A stretch of DNA of 64,000 nucleotides from JANNNF01 sp963772935 (lineage in GTDB: Bacteria > Pseudomonadota > Alphaproteobacteria > Rhodobacterales > Rhodobacteraceae). Positions 28,491-37,745 of the stretch are shown piece by piece. Location: contig CAVYZK010000009.1 of the NCBI GenBank assembly GCA_963772935.1, positions 1,302,001 to 1,366,000 on the forward strand. Reading direction: 5' to 3'. Below the pieces are notes generated by a model. The model had not been told where the DNA came from and did not search any database. It worked only from the letters and a program-made list of their open reading frames with translations. Position numbers and translations under genes: made by a program. Position 1 is the stretch's first letter; each line of letters starts with the position of its first letter.

Positions 28491-29942
28491 TCAGTACGGC
28501 GCGTCCACCGGCCCCATGCCGACATAGACCGATTTGACTTGGGTATAATGTGCCACCGCCGCATGGCCGTTTTCGCGGCCCACGCCACTGGCCTTCACGC
28601 CGCCAAACGGGGCCTCGACCGGGGTCAGGTTATAGGCGTTGATCCAGCATGTGCCCGCCTGCAAGGCCCCGATCACCCGGTGCGCGCGGGTCAGATCGGC
28701 GGTGAACACGCCCGCCGCCAGACCAAATTCGGTATCGTTGGCGCGGGCCACGGCCTCATCCTCGGTGTCGAAATCCAAGACCGCCATCACCGGACCGAAC
28801 ACTTCTTCGCGGGCGATGGTCATGTCGTCGGTCACATCGGCAAAGACCGTCGGCTGCACGAAACAGCCCGAATCCCCTGCCCTGCCGCCGCCCGAAACAA
28901 GCGTGGCTCCTTCGGTTTTGGCCGTCTCGATATAGCCCAAAACTTTGGCCATCTGCCCGTCAGACACCAGAGGCCCCATTTGCGTCGCCATATCCAGCGG
29001 ATCGCCCAAGGTGATTCCCGCCGTCCGCGCCGCCAGCCGTTCCAGAAACCGCGCTTTGATCCCCTTTTGCACAAACACCCGGGTGCCATTGCTGCACACC
29101 TGGCCCGCAGAATAGAAATTTCCCAGCATTGCTGCACCAACAGCATCTTCCACGTTGGCATCGTCGAACACCAGAATCGGGGACTTGCCGCCCAGTTCCA
29201 TCGTCACATGGCGCACGCCCGCCGCCGCCGCCGCATAGACTTTGCGCCCTGTCGGCACCGATCCGGTCAGCGAAACCTTGGCAACGCGGGCATCGGTGAC
29301 CAAAGCACCGCCAACCGCGCCACGCCCCTGCACCACGTTGAACAGACCCGCAGGCAGGCCAGCCTCGATGAAAATCTCAGCCAGTTTCAGCGCACCCAAC
29401 GGGGTCACTTCCGATGGTTTGAACACCATCGCATTGCCAAGCGCCAGCGCAGGCGCGGACTTCCAGCAGGCGATCTGCGAGGGGTAGTTCCACGCGCCAA
29501 TACCGACACAGACCCCCAAAGGCTCACGCAGGGTGTAGACGAAATCACGGCCCAAGGGGATCGTTTCGCCCACAATGGTCGGGGCCAGCCCGGCAAAATA
29601 CTCCAGCGCATCGGCCCCCGACGGCCAGTCTGCCACCAGCGTTTCCTGCAACGGCTTGCCGGTATCCAGCGTTTCCAGCCGGGCCAGATCGTCGTTGCGG
29701 TCGCGGATGATATCCGCCGCCCGCCGTAAAATCCGCGCGCGGTCCACCGGGCGCGTCGCAGCCCAAGCCGCTTGTGCCCGGGTGGCCGATGCCAAAGCCG
29801 CCTCGATAATCGCAGGCGTTGCCTCGTGCAGCACGGCAATAACCTCGCCACTGGCCGGATAGATCACCTCGATCGCGGCTCCGGCCTCATCCTCTATATA
29901 GCGACCATCCACAAAATGTGACGCTACTGGTTGTGCCTTCAT
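28491..29942 (-). CDS. betB: Betaine aldehyde dehydrogenase
   Basis: 483-residue NAD(P)-dependent aldehyde dehydrogenase converting betaine aldehyde to glycine betaine. Visible motifs: the catalytic Glu in VTMELGGKSPILVFDDA, the catalytic Cys in SAGQVCSNGTRVFV, and the cofactor loop LTGSVPTGRKV. Starts with an ATGA overlap on betI. No substrate residues were tested; the assignment rests on strong family match and the bet operon. Confidence 0.96.
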   Translation of the reverse strand: MKAQPVASHFVDGRYIEDEAGAAIEVIYPASGEVIAVLHEATPAIIEAALASATRAQAAWAATRPVDRARILRRAADIIRDRNDDLARLETLDTGKPLQETLVADWPSGADALEYFAGLAPTIVGETIPLGRDFVYTLREPLGVCVGIGAWNYPSQIACWKSAPALALGNAMVFKPSEVTPLGALKLAEIFIEAGLPAGLFNVVQGRGAVGGALVTDARVAKVSLTGSVPTGRKVYAAAAAGVRHVTMELGGKSPILVFDDANVEDAVGAAMLGNFYSAGQVCSNGTRVFVQKGIKARFLERLAARTAGITLGDPLDMATQMGPLVSDGQMAKVLGYIETAKTEGATLVSGGGRAGDSGCFVQPTVFADVTDDMTIAREEVFGPVMAVLDFDTEDEAVARANDTEFGLAAGVFTADLTRAHRVIGALQAGTCWINAYNLTPVEAPFGGVKASGVGRENGHAAVAHYTQVKSVYVGMGPVDAPY

Positions 29943-30523
29943 GCCGTGAACCCTTCCAATTGCTGCGACAGGTAGTCCAGTGCCACGGCCACAGCAGAGG
30001 CCGCATCCGGCGGCCCCGATTTCAACCCTTCGCGCAGATACAGCCCGTCAATCAACGCGCCCAGACCTGTCGCCACCATCCCGGCCCGGTCGCCTGCCAA
30101 CACCCGCAAGTTGGCCAGCAGGTTCGATTGCAACCGCCCCTGATAGATCGCGAGCAACCGTTTCGCCTCGGGCACCGTCTGCGCCAGCACCCAGAAATTC
30201 AGCCAGGCCCCCACCGTTTCGCGGCGAAAGTTGCCGGGGCTGAAACTCGCCCGCAGGATCGCCCGCAACCGGGCTTGCGGACCTTCGGCCACCGCCAAGG
30301 CCCCGCGCACTTCGGCGCCGTAAAGCGTCAGAATGTGGCGCATCGCGGCCAGAAACATCTCTTCCTTGCTGCCAAAATAGTGATGCGCCAGGGCAGGCGA
30401 CATGCCCGCCCTTTTGGCGATCTGGCTGACCGTCACATCCAAAGACCCCGCCTGCCCGATCTCGGTGATCGTGGCGTTGACGAGCGCCGCCTTTCGGATA
30501 GGCTCCATCCCAAGCTTCGGCAT
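29939..30523 (-). CDS. betI: BetI, TetR-family choline-responsive repressor
   Basis: 194 residues from ATG 30523 (MPKLGMEPIRKAALVNAT). The N-terminal TetR helix-turn-helix includes VTVSQIAKRAGMSPALAHHY followed by FGSKEEMF, the usual BetI wording. The C-terminal domain binds choline in the family. First gene of betIBA and divergent from choXWV; a perfect inverted repeat lies between them, consistent with one repressor controlling choline uptake and oxidation together. Confidence 0.94.
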   Translation of the reverse strand: MPKLGMEPIRKAALVNATITEIGQAGSLDVTVSQIAKRAGMSPALAHHYFGSKEEMFLAAMRHILTLYGAEVRGALAVAEGPQARLRAILRASFSPGNFRRETVGAWLNFWVLAQTVPEAKRLLAIYQGRLQSNLLANLRVLAGDRAGMVATGLGALIDGLYLREGLKSGPPDAASAVAVALDYLSQQLEGFTA

Positions 30524-30574
30524 CGGTGCGGCCCTTTCAGAAAACACTTGCCAAACCGAATAAGCGTGAAGTTT

Positions 30575-30588
30575 ATTGACTCGTCAAT
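30575..30588. promoter_or_regulatory. Probable BetI operator
   Basis: Perfect inverted repeat ATTGAC-TC-GTCAAT in the 88-bp gap between divergent betI and choX. It resembles known BetI sites, which carry ATTGA...TCAAT arms. Confidence 0.65.
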
Positions 30589-30611
30589 CAACAAAAAACG
30601 GGGAGTTCCTG

Positions 30612-31532
30612 ATGACCTTCAAAACCGCTCTGCTGACGACCACTGCGATTCTTGCAATGACGACTTCCGCTTTTGCCGAAGGCTGCGACAAGGTGACGTT
30701 CTCGGATGTTGGCTGGACCGACATCACGGTGACCACCTCGGCAACCAAGCAAGTTCTGGAAGCGCTTGGATATGAAGTTGACGTGAAAATTCTCGCCGTG
30801 CCCGTCACGTTCCAGTCGCTGGAGACCGGCGATATCGACGTTTTCCTTGGCAACTGGATGCCCGCCCAGCAAGGCGCGATCAAACCCTACCTTGACAGCG
30901 GCAGCATCGAGGTGGTGACCACCAACCTTGAGGGCACGAAATATACCCTCGCGGTGCCGACCTATCTGTATGACAAGGGCCTGAAAACCTACGCCGATGT
31001 GCCCAAGTTCAAGGACGATCTCGAAGGCAAGGTCTATGGCATCGAGGCTGGCAACGAAGGCAACGGCTATCTGATTTCGCTGACCGAGGCGGGCAAGGCG
31101 CTGGAAGGCATGGAAGTCATCGAAAGCTCGGAACAGGGCATGCTGGCGCAGGTGTCGCGCAATTATCCTGATCAGAAGGGGATTGTCTTCCTCGGCTGGG
31201 AACCCCACCCGATGAACGCAAACTTCGATCTGAAATACCTGTCCGGCGGCGAAGATTTCTTTGGCGGCGAAGGTGTTGTGCAGACTGTGGCACGCAAAGG
31301 CTACGTCGCTGAATGCCCGAACATCGCCAAGCTGCTGACCAACCAGAAGTTCAGCCTGCCGATGGAAAATGAGATCATGGGCAAAATCCTTGATGGCGGC
31401 GAAGATGCTGACGACGCGGTTTCCGCTTGGATCAAGGCCAACCCCGCAACGCTGGACACCTGGCTTGCCGGTGTGACCACCAAAGACGGCGGTGAAGGTC
31501 TGCCAGCCGTCAAAGCTGCCTTCGGCCTCTGA
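30612..31532 (+). CDS. choX: Choline ABC transporter, periplasmic binding protein
   Basis: 306 residues from ATG 30612, after a GGGAG ribosome site, with signal peptide (FKTALLTTTAILAMTTSAFA). A ProX/ChoX-type binding protein: aromatic-rich segments FSDVGWTDITVTTS, FLGNWMPAQQG and IVFLGWEPHPMN line the quaternary-amine pocket in this family. Delivers choline to ChoW/ChoV. Codon use appears biased to preferred codons, as for an abundant protein, and a terminator-like hairpin separates it from choW. Confidence 0.94.
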   Translation: MTFKTALLTTTAILAMTTSAFAEGCDKVTFSDVGWTDITVTTSATKQVLEALGYEVDVKILAVPVTFQSLETGDIDVFLGNWMPAQQGAIKPYLDSGSIEVVTTNLEGTKYTLAVPTYLYDKGLKTYADVPKFKDDLEGKVYGIEAGNEGNGYLISLTEAGKALEGMEVIESSEQGMLAQVSRNYPDQKGIVFLGWEPHPMNANFDLKYLSGGEDFFGGEGVVQTVARKGYVAECPNIAKLLTNQKFSLPMENEIMGKILDGGEDADDAVSAWIKANPATLDTWLAGVTTKDGGEGLPAVKAAFGL

Positions 31533-31540
31533 TATCCCAA

Positions 31541-31566
31541 AGGGCGGCGTCACAGCCGCCCTTTTC
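31541..31566 (+). terminator. Intra-operon attenuating hairpin between choX and choW
   Basis: Stem AGGGCGGC (31541-31548) / GCCGCCCT (31555-31562), loop of 6, followed by TTT. Such hairpins after binding-protein genes usually stabilise the upstream message and lower expression of the permease and ATPase. Confidence 0.75.
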
Positions 31567-31601
31567 ACTCCCAGCCCCTGCGACGCGGAGACGGACCCCG
31601 G

Positions 31602-32435
31602 ATGGAATGGTTGACCGACTACAAGCTGCCTGTGGGCGAATATTCACAGGCCGTTGTCAAATGGCTTCAGGCCAACGCCAAGGGCGTGTTTGACGGCATC
31701 AATTGGGTGATGGATGGAGTCATCGAGGCCCTGCTCTGGGTGATGATCACTATCCCCGCACCGCTGATGATCGCCATCCTCGTCGGGCTGACCTGGTATC
31801 TGCAGCGCAAATGGCAGCCGGTGCTGATCGTGCTGATCGGTTCGCTGTTCGTGTTGAACCAGGGCTACTGGGAAGCCACGATGGAAAGCATGTCCTTGAT
31901 CTTGCTGTCCTGTGCGACCTGCATGGCCATCGGGGTGCCAATCGGCATCAAGGCCGCCCATTCGCCGCGTTTCTTTGCCTTCATCCGCCCCATTCTTGAC
32001 CTGATGCAGACGTTGCCTTCTTTCGTCTACCTGATCCCGGCCATCATCTTCTTTGGTCTGGGCATGGTGCCGGGCCTGATTTCCACCGTGATCTTCGTGC
32101 TGCCCGCCCCGATCCGCGCGACGCAGCTTGGTATTTCCACCACCCCCGTGTCGCTGATCGAGGCTGCCACCGCCTTTGGTTCCACCCCGCGCCAGACGCT
32201 GTGGAAGGTGGAATTGCCTTGGGCACTGCCGCAAATCATGGCGGGCTTGACGCAATCCATCATGCTGTCGCTGTCGATGGTGGTGATTGCCGCCATGGTC
32301 GGCGCCAACGGCCTTGGCGTGCCCGTGCTGCGTGCCCTTGGATCATCGAACCCCAAACTCGGTTTTGAATCGGGTTTCGTCATTGTCGTGGTCGCCGTGA
32401 TGCTGGACCGCATGTTAAAGCTGGAGCGCCGCTGA
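31602..32435 (+). CDS. choW: Choline ABC transporter permease
   Basis: 277-residue inner-membrane permease of the OpuA/ProW type. N-terminal amphipathic lead, then several helices (PLMIAILVGLTWYLQ, VLIVLIGSLFVLNQGYW), and the conserved permease region LMQTLPSFVYLIPAIIFFG plus the ATPase-contact EAA loop around SLIEAATAFGSTPRQTLWKV. Its TGA overlaps the ATG of choV by one base. Confidence 0.94.
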   Translation: MEWLTDYKLPVGEYSQAVVKWLQANAKGVFDGINWVMDGVIEALLWVMITIPAPLMIAILVGLTWYLQRKWQPVLIVLIGSLFVLNQGYWEATMESMSLILLSCATCMAIGVPIGIKAAHSPRFFAFIRPILDLMQTLPSFVYLIPAIIFFGLGMVPGLISTVIFVLPAPIRATQLGISTTPVSLIEAATAFGSTPRQTLWKVELPWALPQIMAGLTQSIMLSLSMVVIAAMVGANGLGVPVLRALGSSNPKLGFESGFVIVVVAVMLDRMLKLERR

Positions 32436-33463
32436 TGACCCTTCCCGCCGTCGAGTTTGACCGCGTCTCCATCGTGTTCGGCGACCACCCCGACCGGGCC
32501 CTGCCCCTGATGGACAAGGGCCAGTCCCGGTCCGAGGTGCAACAGCAATGCGGCCAGATATTGGGCGTGCATGAATGTTCGCTGACTGTCGCCACGGGTG
32601 AAATTCTGGTGCTGATGGGGCTGTCGGGATCCGGCAAATCCACCCTGCTGCGTGGCGTCAACGCGCTCAACCCCGTGGTGCGCGGTGAGGTGCGGGTGTC
32701 GGACGGCGACAAGATGGTGTCCGTCACCAAGGCCGATCCCGAAACCCTGCGCAAACTGCGCCTGACCCGCATCGCCATGGTGTTTCAGCAATTCGGCCTG
32801 CTGCCCTGGCGGTCCGTGCGCGAAAACGTGGGCTTGGGTCTGGAACTCGCAGGCCAGACCCCCGACCAGCGCCGCGCCAAGGTGGAAGAGCAACTGGCGT
32901 TGGTGAACCTGTCGCAATGGGCCGACCGCAAGGTGGGTGAATTGTCGGGCGGCATGCAGCAACGCGTGGGCCTTGCCCGCGCCTTCGTGACCGATGCGCC
33001 GATCCTGCTGATGGATGAACCCTTCTCGGCGCTCGACCCGCTGATCAGGGCGCGGTTGCAGGACGAACTGCTTGATCTGCAAGCCAAACTCAAACGCACG
33101 ATCATTTTCGTCAGCCACGATCTGGACGAGGCGTTCAAGCTGGGCAACCGGATCGCCCTGATGGAAGGCGGTCGTATCGTGCAGATCGGCACCGCGCGCG
33201 ACATCATTGCCAACCCGGTGTCAGAGTATGTGGCAGACTTCGTGGCCCATATGAACCCGCTGTCGGTGCTGACCGCGCGCGATGTGATGGAACCGGGCGA
33301 GACCAATGCCACGATTGCCATTGATTGCGAGGCCTCGGTCAAAACGGTGATGGAGGCGATGCGCGACGGTGCCGCCGAGATTGCCGTCACCGAAAACGGT
33401 GCCCGCATTGGCGTGCTGCGCGCGGGCTATGTGATGGGGCGGCTGATCAACCCGAGGGGCTAA
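32435..33463 (+). CDS. choV: Choline ABC transporter ATP-binding protein
   Basis: 342-residue ATPase. Walker A is GLSGSGKSTLL, signature LSGGMQQRVGLARA, Walker B ILLMDEPFSALDP, and the H-loop FVSHDLDEAF; all catalytic residues are present. The ~50-residue N-terminal lead (MTLPAVEFDRVSIVFGDHPD) and partial CBS-like C-terminal end are typical of ChoV/OpuAA. Completes the choline importer. Confidence 0.95.
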   Translation: MTLPAVEFDRVSIVFGDHPDRALPLMDKGQSRSEVQQQCGQILGVHECSLTVATGEILVLMGLSGSGKSTLLRGVNALNPVVRGEVRVSDGDKMVSVTKADPETLRKLRLTRIAMVFQQFGLLPWRSVRENVGLGLELAGQTPDQRRAKVEEQLALVNLSQWADRKVGELSGGMQQRVGLARAFVTDAPILLMDEPFSALDPLIRARLQDELLDLQAKLKRTIIFVSHDLDEAFKLGNRIALMEGGRIVQIGTARDIIANPVSEYVADFVAHMNPLSVLTARDVMEPGETNATIAIDCEASVKTVMEAMRDGAAEIAVTENGARIGVLRAGYVMGRLINPRG

Positions 33464-33505
33464 ACCCCTAAAACTTATCTAAAATTTGCATTTTCTGTCT
33501 CTAAG

Positions 33506-33573
33506 TATCCCACAGGGGAAGAGTCATTGGCGGACCGCCAATGACTCGGCGGGGGTGTGAAACCCCCGCTTCC
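33506..33573 (+). repeat. Two-hairpin structured repeat, copy 1
   Basis: Leader TATCCCACAGGGGAAG, then a perfect hairpin (GAGTCATTGGCGG 33521-33533 / CCGCCAATGACTC 33535-33547), then GCGGGGG-TGTGAAA-CCCCCGC (33549-33569), then CTTCC. GGAAG (33517-33521) can pair with CTTCC (33569-33573), closing a three-way junction. A second copy with different stems but the same leader and TGTGAAA loop is at 62899-62956. It lies between the convergent choV and topA ends. Confidence 0.7.
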
Positions 33574-33598
33574 ACATGAGCGACAAGAGCCGTCCCAC

Positions 33599-36358
33599 CT
33601 ACTCTGAGGCAACCTTTTTCACCGCCGCCTTCTTCGCCGGGGCCTTCTTCACCGCTGCAGTCTTGGCCGGCGCAGTCTTGGCAGCCGTTTTCTTGGCAGG
33701 CGTTTTCTTGACAGCCGCTTTCGCGGTCGCAGGTTTCGCCGCCGCCTTCTTCGCCGGGGCTTTCTTGCCCTTGCCCGCCTTCTCGGCGACCAGCACCAAC
33801 GCCTCCTCCAGCGTCACATCTTCCGGCACCAGTTCCTTCGGCAGCGTGGCGTTGACCTTGCCCCACTTCACATACGGCCCGTAACGCCCCGGCATGACAG
33901 AGATTTCGCCGCCATCGGGATGCTCGCCCAGCACTTTCAATGGCCCCGCCGCCGGGGCAGCACCCCGCCGCCCGGCGGCTTTCAACGCCAGAACCTCGAC
34001 CGCGCGGTTCATGCCGATGGTAAAGACTTCCTCGATATCCGTCACATTGGCATAGGCCGACCCGTGTTTCACATAGGGCCCGAACCGCCCGATCCCGGCC
34101 TCGACCAGCACGCCATCCTCGGGGTGCAGCCCCACCGGACGCGGCAGATTCAGCAAATCCAGCGCGCGTTCCAGCGTGATGCTGTCCGGCCCCCAGCCTT
34201 TCGGCAGGCTGGCGCGGCCCGGTTTGGGCTGTTCTTCCGTCGCCTCGCCGCGCTGCACATAGGGGCCAAAGCGGCCTGCGCGGATGGAAATCGGCAGGCC
34301 CGCCTCGTCCATTCCAAGGATCTTGCCATCGACAGACCCGCCCTCATCGCCGCCCGAGATGGGGCGGGTATAACGGCACTCAGGGTAATTACCACAGCCG
34401 ATGAACGCCCCGCCTGACCGCGCGGTTTTCAGGTGCAGACGGCCAGACCCGCAGGTCGGGCAAATGCGCGGGTCGGACCCATCCTCGCGCAGCGGATACA
34501 GATGCGGCGACAAAAAGTCATCAATCTTGTCAAGAACTTCACTGATCCGCAAATCCGCCGTCTCGGCAATCGCCGCCGAGAAATCGCGCCAGAACCGGGC
34601 CAGCACTTCCTTGTAATTCCGCTCGCCCGCCGACACATCGTCAAGCTGGGTTTCCAAATCAGCCGTGAAGTCATATTCCACATAACGACGGAAGAAGTTG
34701 GTCAGAAACGCCGTGACCAGCCGCCCTTTATCCTCGGGGAACAGGCGGTTCTTGTCCTTGCGAACATATTCGCGGTCCTGAATCGTGGTGATCACTGACG
34801 CATAGGTCGAAGGCCGCCCGATGCCCAGTTCCTCCATCCGCTTGACCAACGTGGCCTCGGAATAGCGGGCTGGCGGTTGGGTGTGGCTTTGGCTGGCCAG
34901 AACCGCGCCATCCGGACTAATCACGGCAGTTTTCAAGCGGCGCATCGCGGGCTTTCCAGCCTCGATCAGGTCGAAATCATCCTTGTCCGCCGTTGCCGCC
35001 TCTTTTGAAAAGGCGGCCTCGAATGCGCCTTTGCGCGGGGTGGCAGGTTCGCCCTGCATGATCTGCGGCAGCCGGGCGTCTTCGCCTTCCTCATCGTCGC
35101 GGCCTTCCTCGTAAACCTTCAGGAAGCCGTCAAACAAAACCACCTGCCCCGTCGCGCGCAGGATCACCTGCCCATCCGGGCTGGCCACATCCACTGTCGT
35201 GCGTTCCATCCTTGCAGCGGCCATCTGGCTGGCAATGGTGCGCTTCCAGATCAGGTCGTACAATTTCCGCTGATCGGCCTCGACCAGCCGCAGGCTTTCG
35301 GGCGCTGCCGACATTTCAGTCGGGCGGATACATTCATGCGCTTCCTGCGCATTCTTGGCCTTGTTCTTGTACATGCGCGGCGCGTCGGGCACATAGGCCG
35401 CGCCAAAGCGATCCTTGATTTCCGCCCGCGCGGCCATCACCGCCTCGGGGGCCATGTCGATGCCGTCGGTCCGCATATAGGTGATGTGCCCAGCCTCATA
35501 CAGCCGCTGCGCCGCCGACATGCAGACCTTGGCCCCCATGCCGAACTTGCGGCTGGCCTCTTGCTGAAGGGTCGAGGTCATGAAAGGGGCAGACGGGTTG
35601 CGCGAGGCAGGCTTGGCCTCGACCGATTGCACCGCCAATGTTCGGGAAGTGATAGCCTGGACCGCCAGTTCCGCCGCAGCCGCGGTCGGAATGTCGAATT
35701 TGTCCAGTTTCTTGCCGCCAAGGCTGATCAGACGGGCTTCAAAATCCTGTCCCCTTGGCGTGGTCAGCGTGGCCGCGACCGACCAGAATTCGCGGGCCCG
35801 AAACGCCTCGATCTCCATCTCGCGCTCGACAATAAGGCGCAGGCACACCGACTGCACCCGCCCCGCCGACCGCGACCCCGGCAGCTTGCGCCACAGCACC
35901 GGCGACAGCGTAAACCCCACCAGATAATCCAGCGCGCGCCGTGCCAGATAGGCATCGACCAGCGGCTGATCCACCTGACGCGGATGCTTCATCGCCTCGG
36001 TCACTGCGTCCTTGGTGATGGCGTTGAAGGTCACGCGGCTGACGGTCTTGCCCTTCTTCAGGCTGCTGGCGAGGGTTTCTTGCAAATGCCAGGAAATCGC
36101 CTCGCCCTCGCGGTCAGGGTCGGTCGCGAGGATCAATTCGTCGTCGGTTTTCAGCGCCTCAGTGATGGCGCGAATGTGCTTTTTGCTGTCAGCCGCCACT
36201 TCCCAGGTCATGCCGAAGTCATTCTCGGTATCGACCGACCCATCCTTGGCGGGCAGGTCGCGGACATGGCCGTAAGACGCCAGAACCGTGTAGTTCGACC
36301 CAAGATACTTATTGATTGTCTTGGCCTTGGCCGGAGATTCTACAACGACAACTGGCAT
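33599..36358 (-). CDS. topA: DNA topoisomerase I
   Basis: 919 residues from ATG 36358 (MPVVVVESPAKAKTINKYLG), relaxing negative supercoils. The TOPRIM acidic motif is ATDPDREGEAISWHL; the active-site tyrosine is in GHITYMRTDG. A zinc-type CPTCGSGRLHL...GCGNYPECRY follows, then several C-terminal repeats (GRFGPYVQRG, GRFGPYVKHG, GRYGPYVKWG). The last ~60 residues are a Lys/Ala/Pro-rich, histone H1-like tail, which may strengthen DNA binding. An in-frame extension upstream of 36358 looks spurious. Follows dprA on the same strand. Confidence 0.96.
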   Translation of the reverse strand: MPVVVVESPAKAKTINKYLGSNYTVLASYGHVRDLPAKDGSVDTENDFGMTWEVAADSKKHIRAITEALKTDDELILATDPDREGEAISWHLQETLASSLKKGKTVSRVTFNAITKDAVTEAMKHPRQVDQPLVDAYLARRALDYLVGFTLSPVLWRKLPGSRSAGRVQSVCLRLIVEREMEIEAFRAREFWSVAATLTTPRGQDFEARLISLGGKKLDKFDIPTAAAAELAVQAITSRTLAVQSVEAKPASRNPSAPFMTSTLQQEASRKFGMGAKVCMSAAQRLYEAGHITYMRTDGIDMAPEAVMAARAEIKDRFGAAYVPDAPRMYKNKAKNAQEAHECIRPTEMSAAPESLRLVEADQRKLYDLIWKRTIASQMAAARMERTTVDVASPDGQVILRATGQVVLFDGFLKVYEEGRDDEEGEDARLPQIMQGEPATPRKGAFEAAFSKEAATADKDDFDLIEAGKPAMRRLKTAVISPDGAVLASQSHTQPPARYSEATLVKRMEELGIGRPSTYASVITTIQDREYVRKDKNRLFPEDKGRLVTAFLTNFFRRYVEYDFTADLETQLDDVSAGERNYKEVLARFWRDFSAAIAETADLRISEVLDKIDDFLSPHLYPLREDGSDPRICPTCGSGRLHLKTARSGGAFIGCGNYPECRYTRPISGGDEGGSVDGKILGMDEAGLPISIRAGRFGPYVQRGEATEEQPKPGRASLPKGWGPDSITLERALDLLNLPRPVGLHPEDGVLVEAGIGRFGPYVKHGSAYANVTDIEEVFTIGMNRAVEVLALKAAGRRGAAPAAGPLKVLGEHPDGGEISVMPGRYGPYVKWGKVNATLPKELVPEDVTLEEALVLVAEKAGKGKKAPAKKAAAKPATAKAAVKKTPAKKTAAKTAPAKTAAVKKAPAKKAAVKKVASE

Positions 36359-36443
36359 GAAATTCCCTGACCTATCCGCCTGCATAACAGCGCGGCAAGA
36401 TGGGGCGCAAGCGACAGGATTGTCAACCGGGACCGTGCGGCTT

Positions 36444-37571
36444 TTACACCCGCGACAGCAGCCCCCCCGCCTGCCGTTCGATCTTGCCCTCCAGTTCCAG
36501 CGCCAGCAATTCCTGCGCAATCTGCGCAGGCGGCACCCCCAGATCGCGGATCAACTGGTCTTCCGCCAGCGGGCTGGGGCCAAGCCGGGCAAGGATCAGG
36601 CCATGGACGGCCGCCATGTCACCCAAACTCCGGCGGGCGGGCACGGGACCGGGCAAGGGGGGCAGGTCGGCCATCGGGGCGTCGCGAGGGGCCATCCCGC
36701 CAACCGCCTCGATCACATCCGCCGCACTGCGCACCAGCAGCGCCCCGTCCCGGATCAGCATGTTGCACCCCGCCGCCCGCGCATCGAACGGGTGGCCCGG
36801 CACGGCCATCACCTCGCGCCCCTGATCCAGCGCGTTCTTCGCGGTGATCAGACTGCCTGACCGGGCCGCTGCCTCGACCACCACCACAGCCCGTGCCAGA
36901 CCCGAGACGATGCGGTTGCGCTGCGGGAAATGGCGGGCCTGCGGGTCCATCCCCATCGGTTGTTCCGAAATCCGGCAGCCCGTGGCGGCTATTTTCGCGG
37001 CCAGGGCAGCATTTTCCAGCGGGTAGATCACATCGACCCCGCCCGCCTGCACCGCGACGGTGCCCGTGGCGAGTGTCGCTTCATGCGCCTCGGCATCAAT
37101 GCCACGCGCAAGGCCGGACACCACCACAAACCCCGCGCCCGACACGCCCTCAGCCAATCTGCGCGCCATGCGCAACCCAAGCGATGACGCATTGCGCGCG
37201 CCCACCATCGCCACCATCGGGCGGTTCAGCAGTGCCACATTGCCCTGCGCCCACAGCACCGGCGGCGCATCGGGCAGATCGCGCAGCGCCTGCGGGTAAG
37301 CGGCATCGTCAAAGCACAAAAGCTGTGCCCCCGCGATGCGCCCCTGCGCCATCTCAGCCCGGGCCACCTCGACCGGGCACACCGAATAACCCTCAATCCC
37401 CGCCGCCTGCGCGATACCCGGCAAGGCCAGCAATGCCGCCGCCGCTGACCCGTGTTCCGCGATCAGCCGATGGAATGTCACCGGACCCACGCGGCGCGAC
37501 CGGATCAGGCGCAGCCAGTCCAGCCGCACCGCCGCATCCCCCTCGCCCCTGATCTGCCCGTCCGCCATCAT
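36444..37571 (-). CDS. dprA: DNA-processing protein DprA
   Basis: About 375 residues. Loads RecA on incoming single-stranded DNA in transformation. The Rossmann-type core has VAMVGARNASSLGLRMARRL, VVSGLARGIDAEAH, HFPQRNRIVSGLA and SGSLITAKNALDQGREVMAVPG, all DprA hallmarks. The C-terminal winged-helix-like part follows (GPSPLAEDQLIRDLGV). Start uncertain: ATG 37571 is used; a GTG at 37613 would add 14 residues. Adjacent to topA, as in many alphaproteobacteria. Confidence 0.92.
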   Translation of the reverse strand: MMADGQIRGEGDAAVRLDWLRLIRSRRVGPVTFHRLIAEHGSAAAALLALPGIAQAAGIEGYSVCPVEVARAEMAQGRIAGAQLLCFDDAAYPQALRDLPDAPPVLWAQGNVALLNRPMVAMVGARNASSLGLRMARRLAEGVSGAGFVVVSGLARGIDAEAHEATLATGTVAVQAGGVDVIYPLENAALAAKIAATGCRISEQPMGMDPQARHFPQRNRIVSGLARAVVVVEAAARSGSLITAKNALDQGREVMAVPGHPFDARAAGCNMLIRDGALLVRSAADVIEAVGGMAPRDAPMADLPPLPGPVPARRSLGDMAAVHGLILARLGPSPLAEDQLIRDLGVPPAQIAQELLALELEGKIERQAGGLLSRV

Positions 37572-37745
37572 CCCGCCCCACAAACCGAAAGCCGCATGAT
37601 TCGAAGCCTGCACTGCGCAGGGTTAACGAAAGCTGAATCACACCCTCAACACAGATTTTCTGGCGACACCGGGAACCGGATGCAGGCGCTGCACGTTGAT
37701 TGTGCAGATACCGATGGCGAGATCGCCACATATAGGAGCCTGCGA

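Noticed and set aside
27825..29729. Plus-strand open frame of over 600 codons opposite betA/betB
   Set aside because: Antisense to two intact enzymes with clear motifs; low-complexity composition typical of a shadow frame.
33599..33800. Short tandem DNA repeat at the 3' end of topA as a minisatellite or CRISPR-like array
   Set aside because: It is codon-level repetition of Lys/Ala units in frame with TopA; unit lengths are irregular and there are no spacers.
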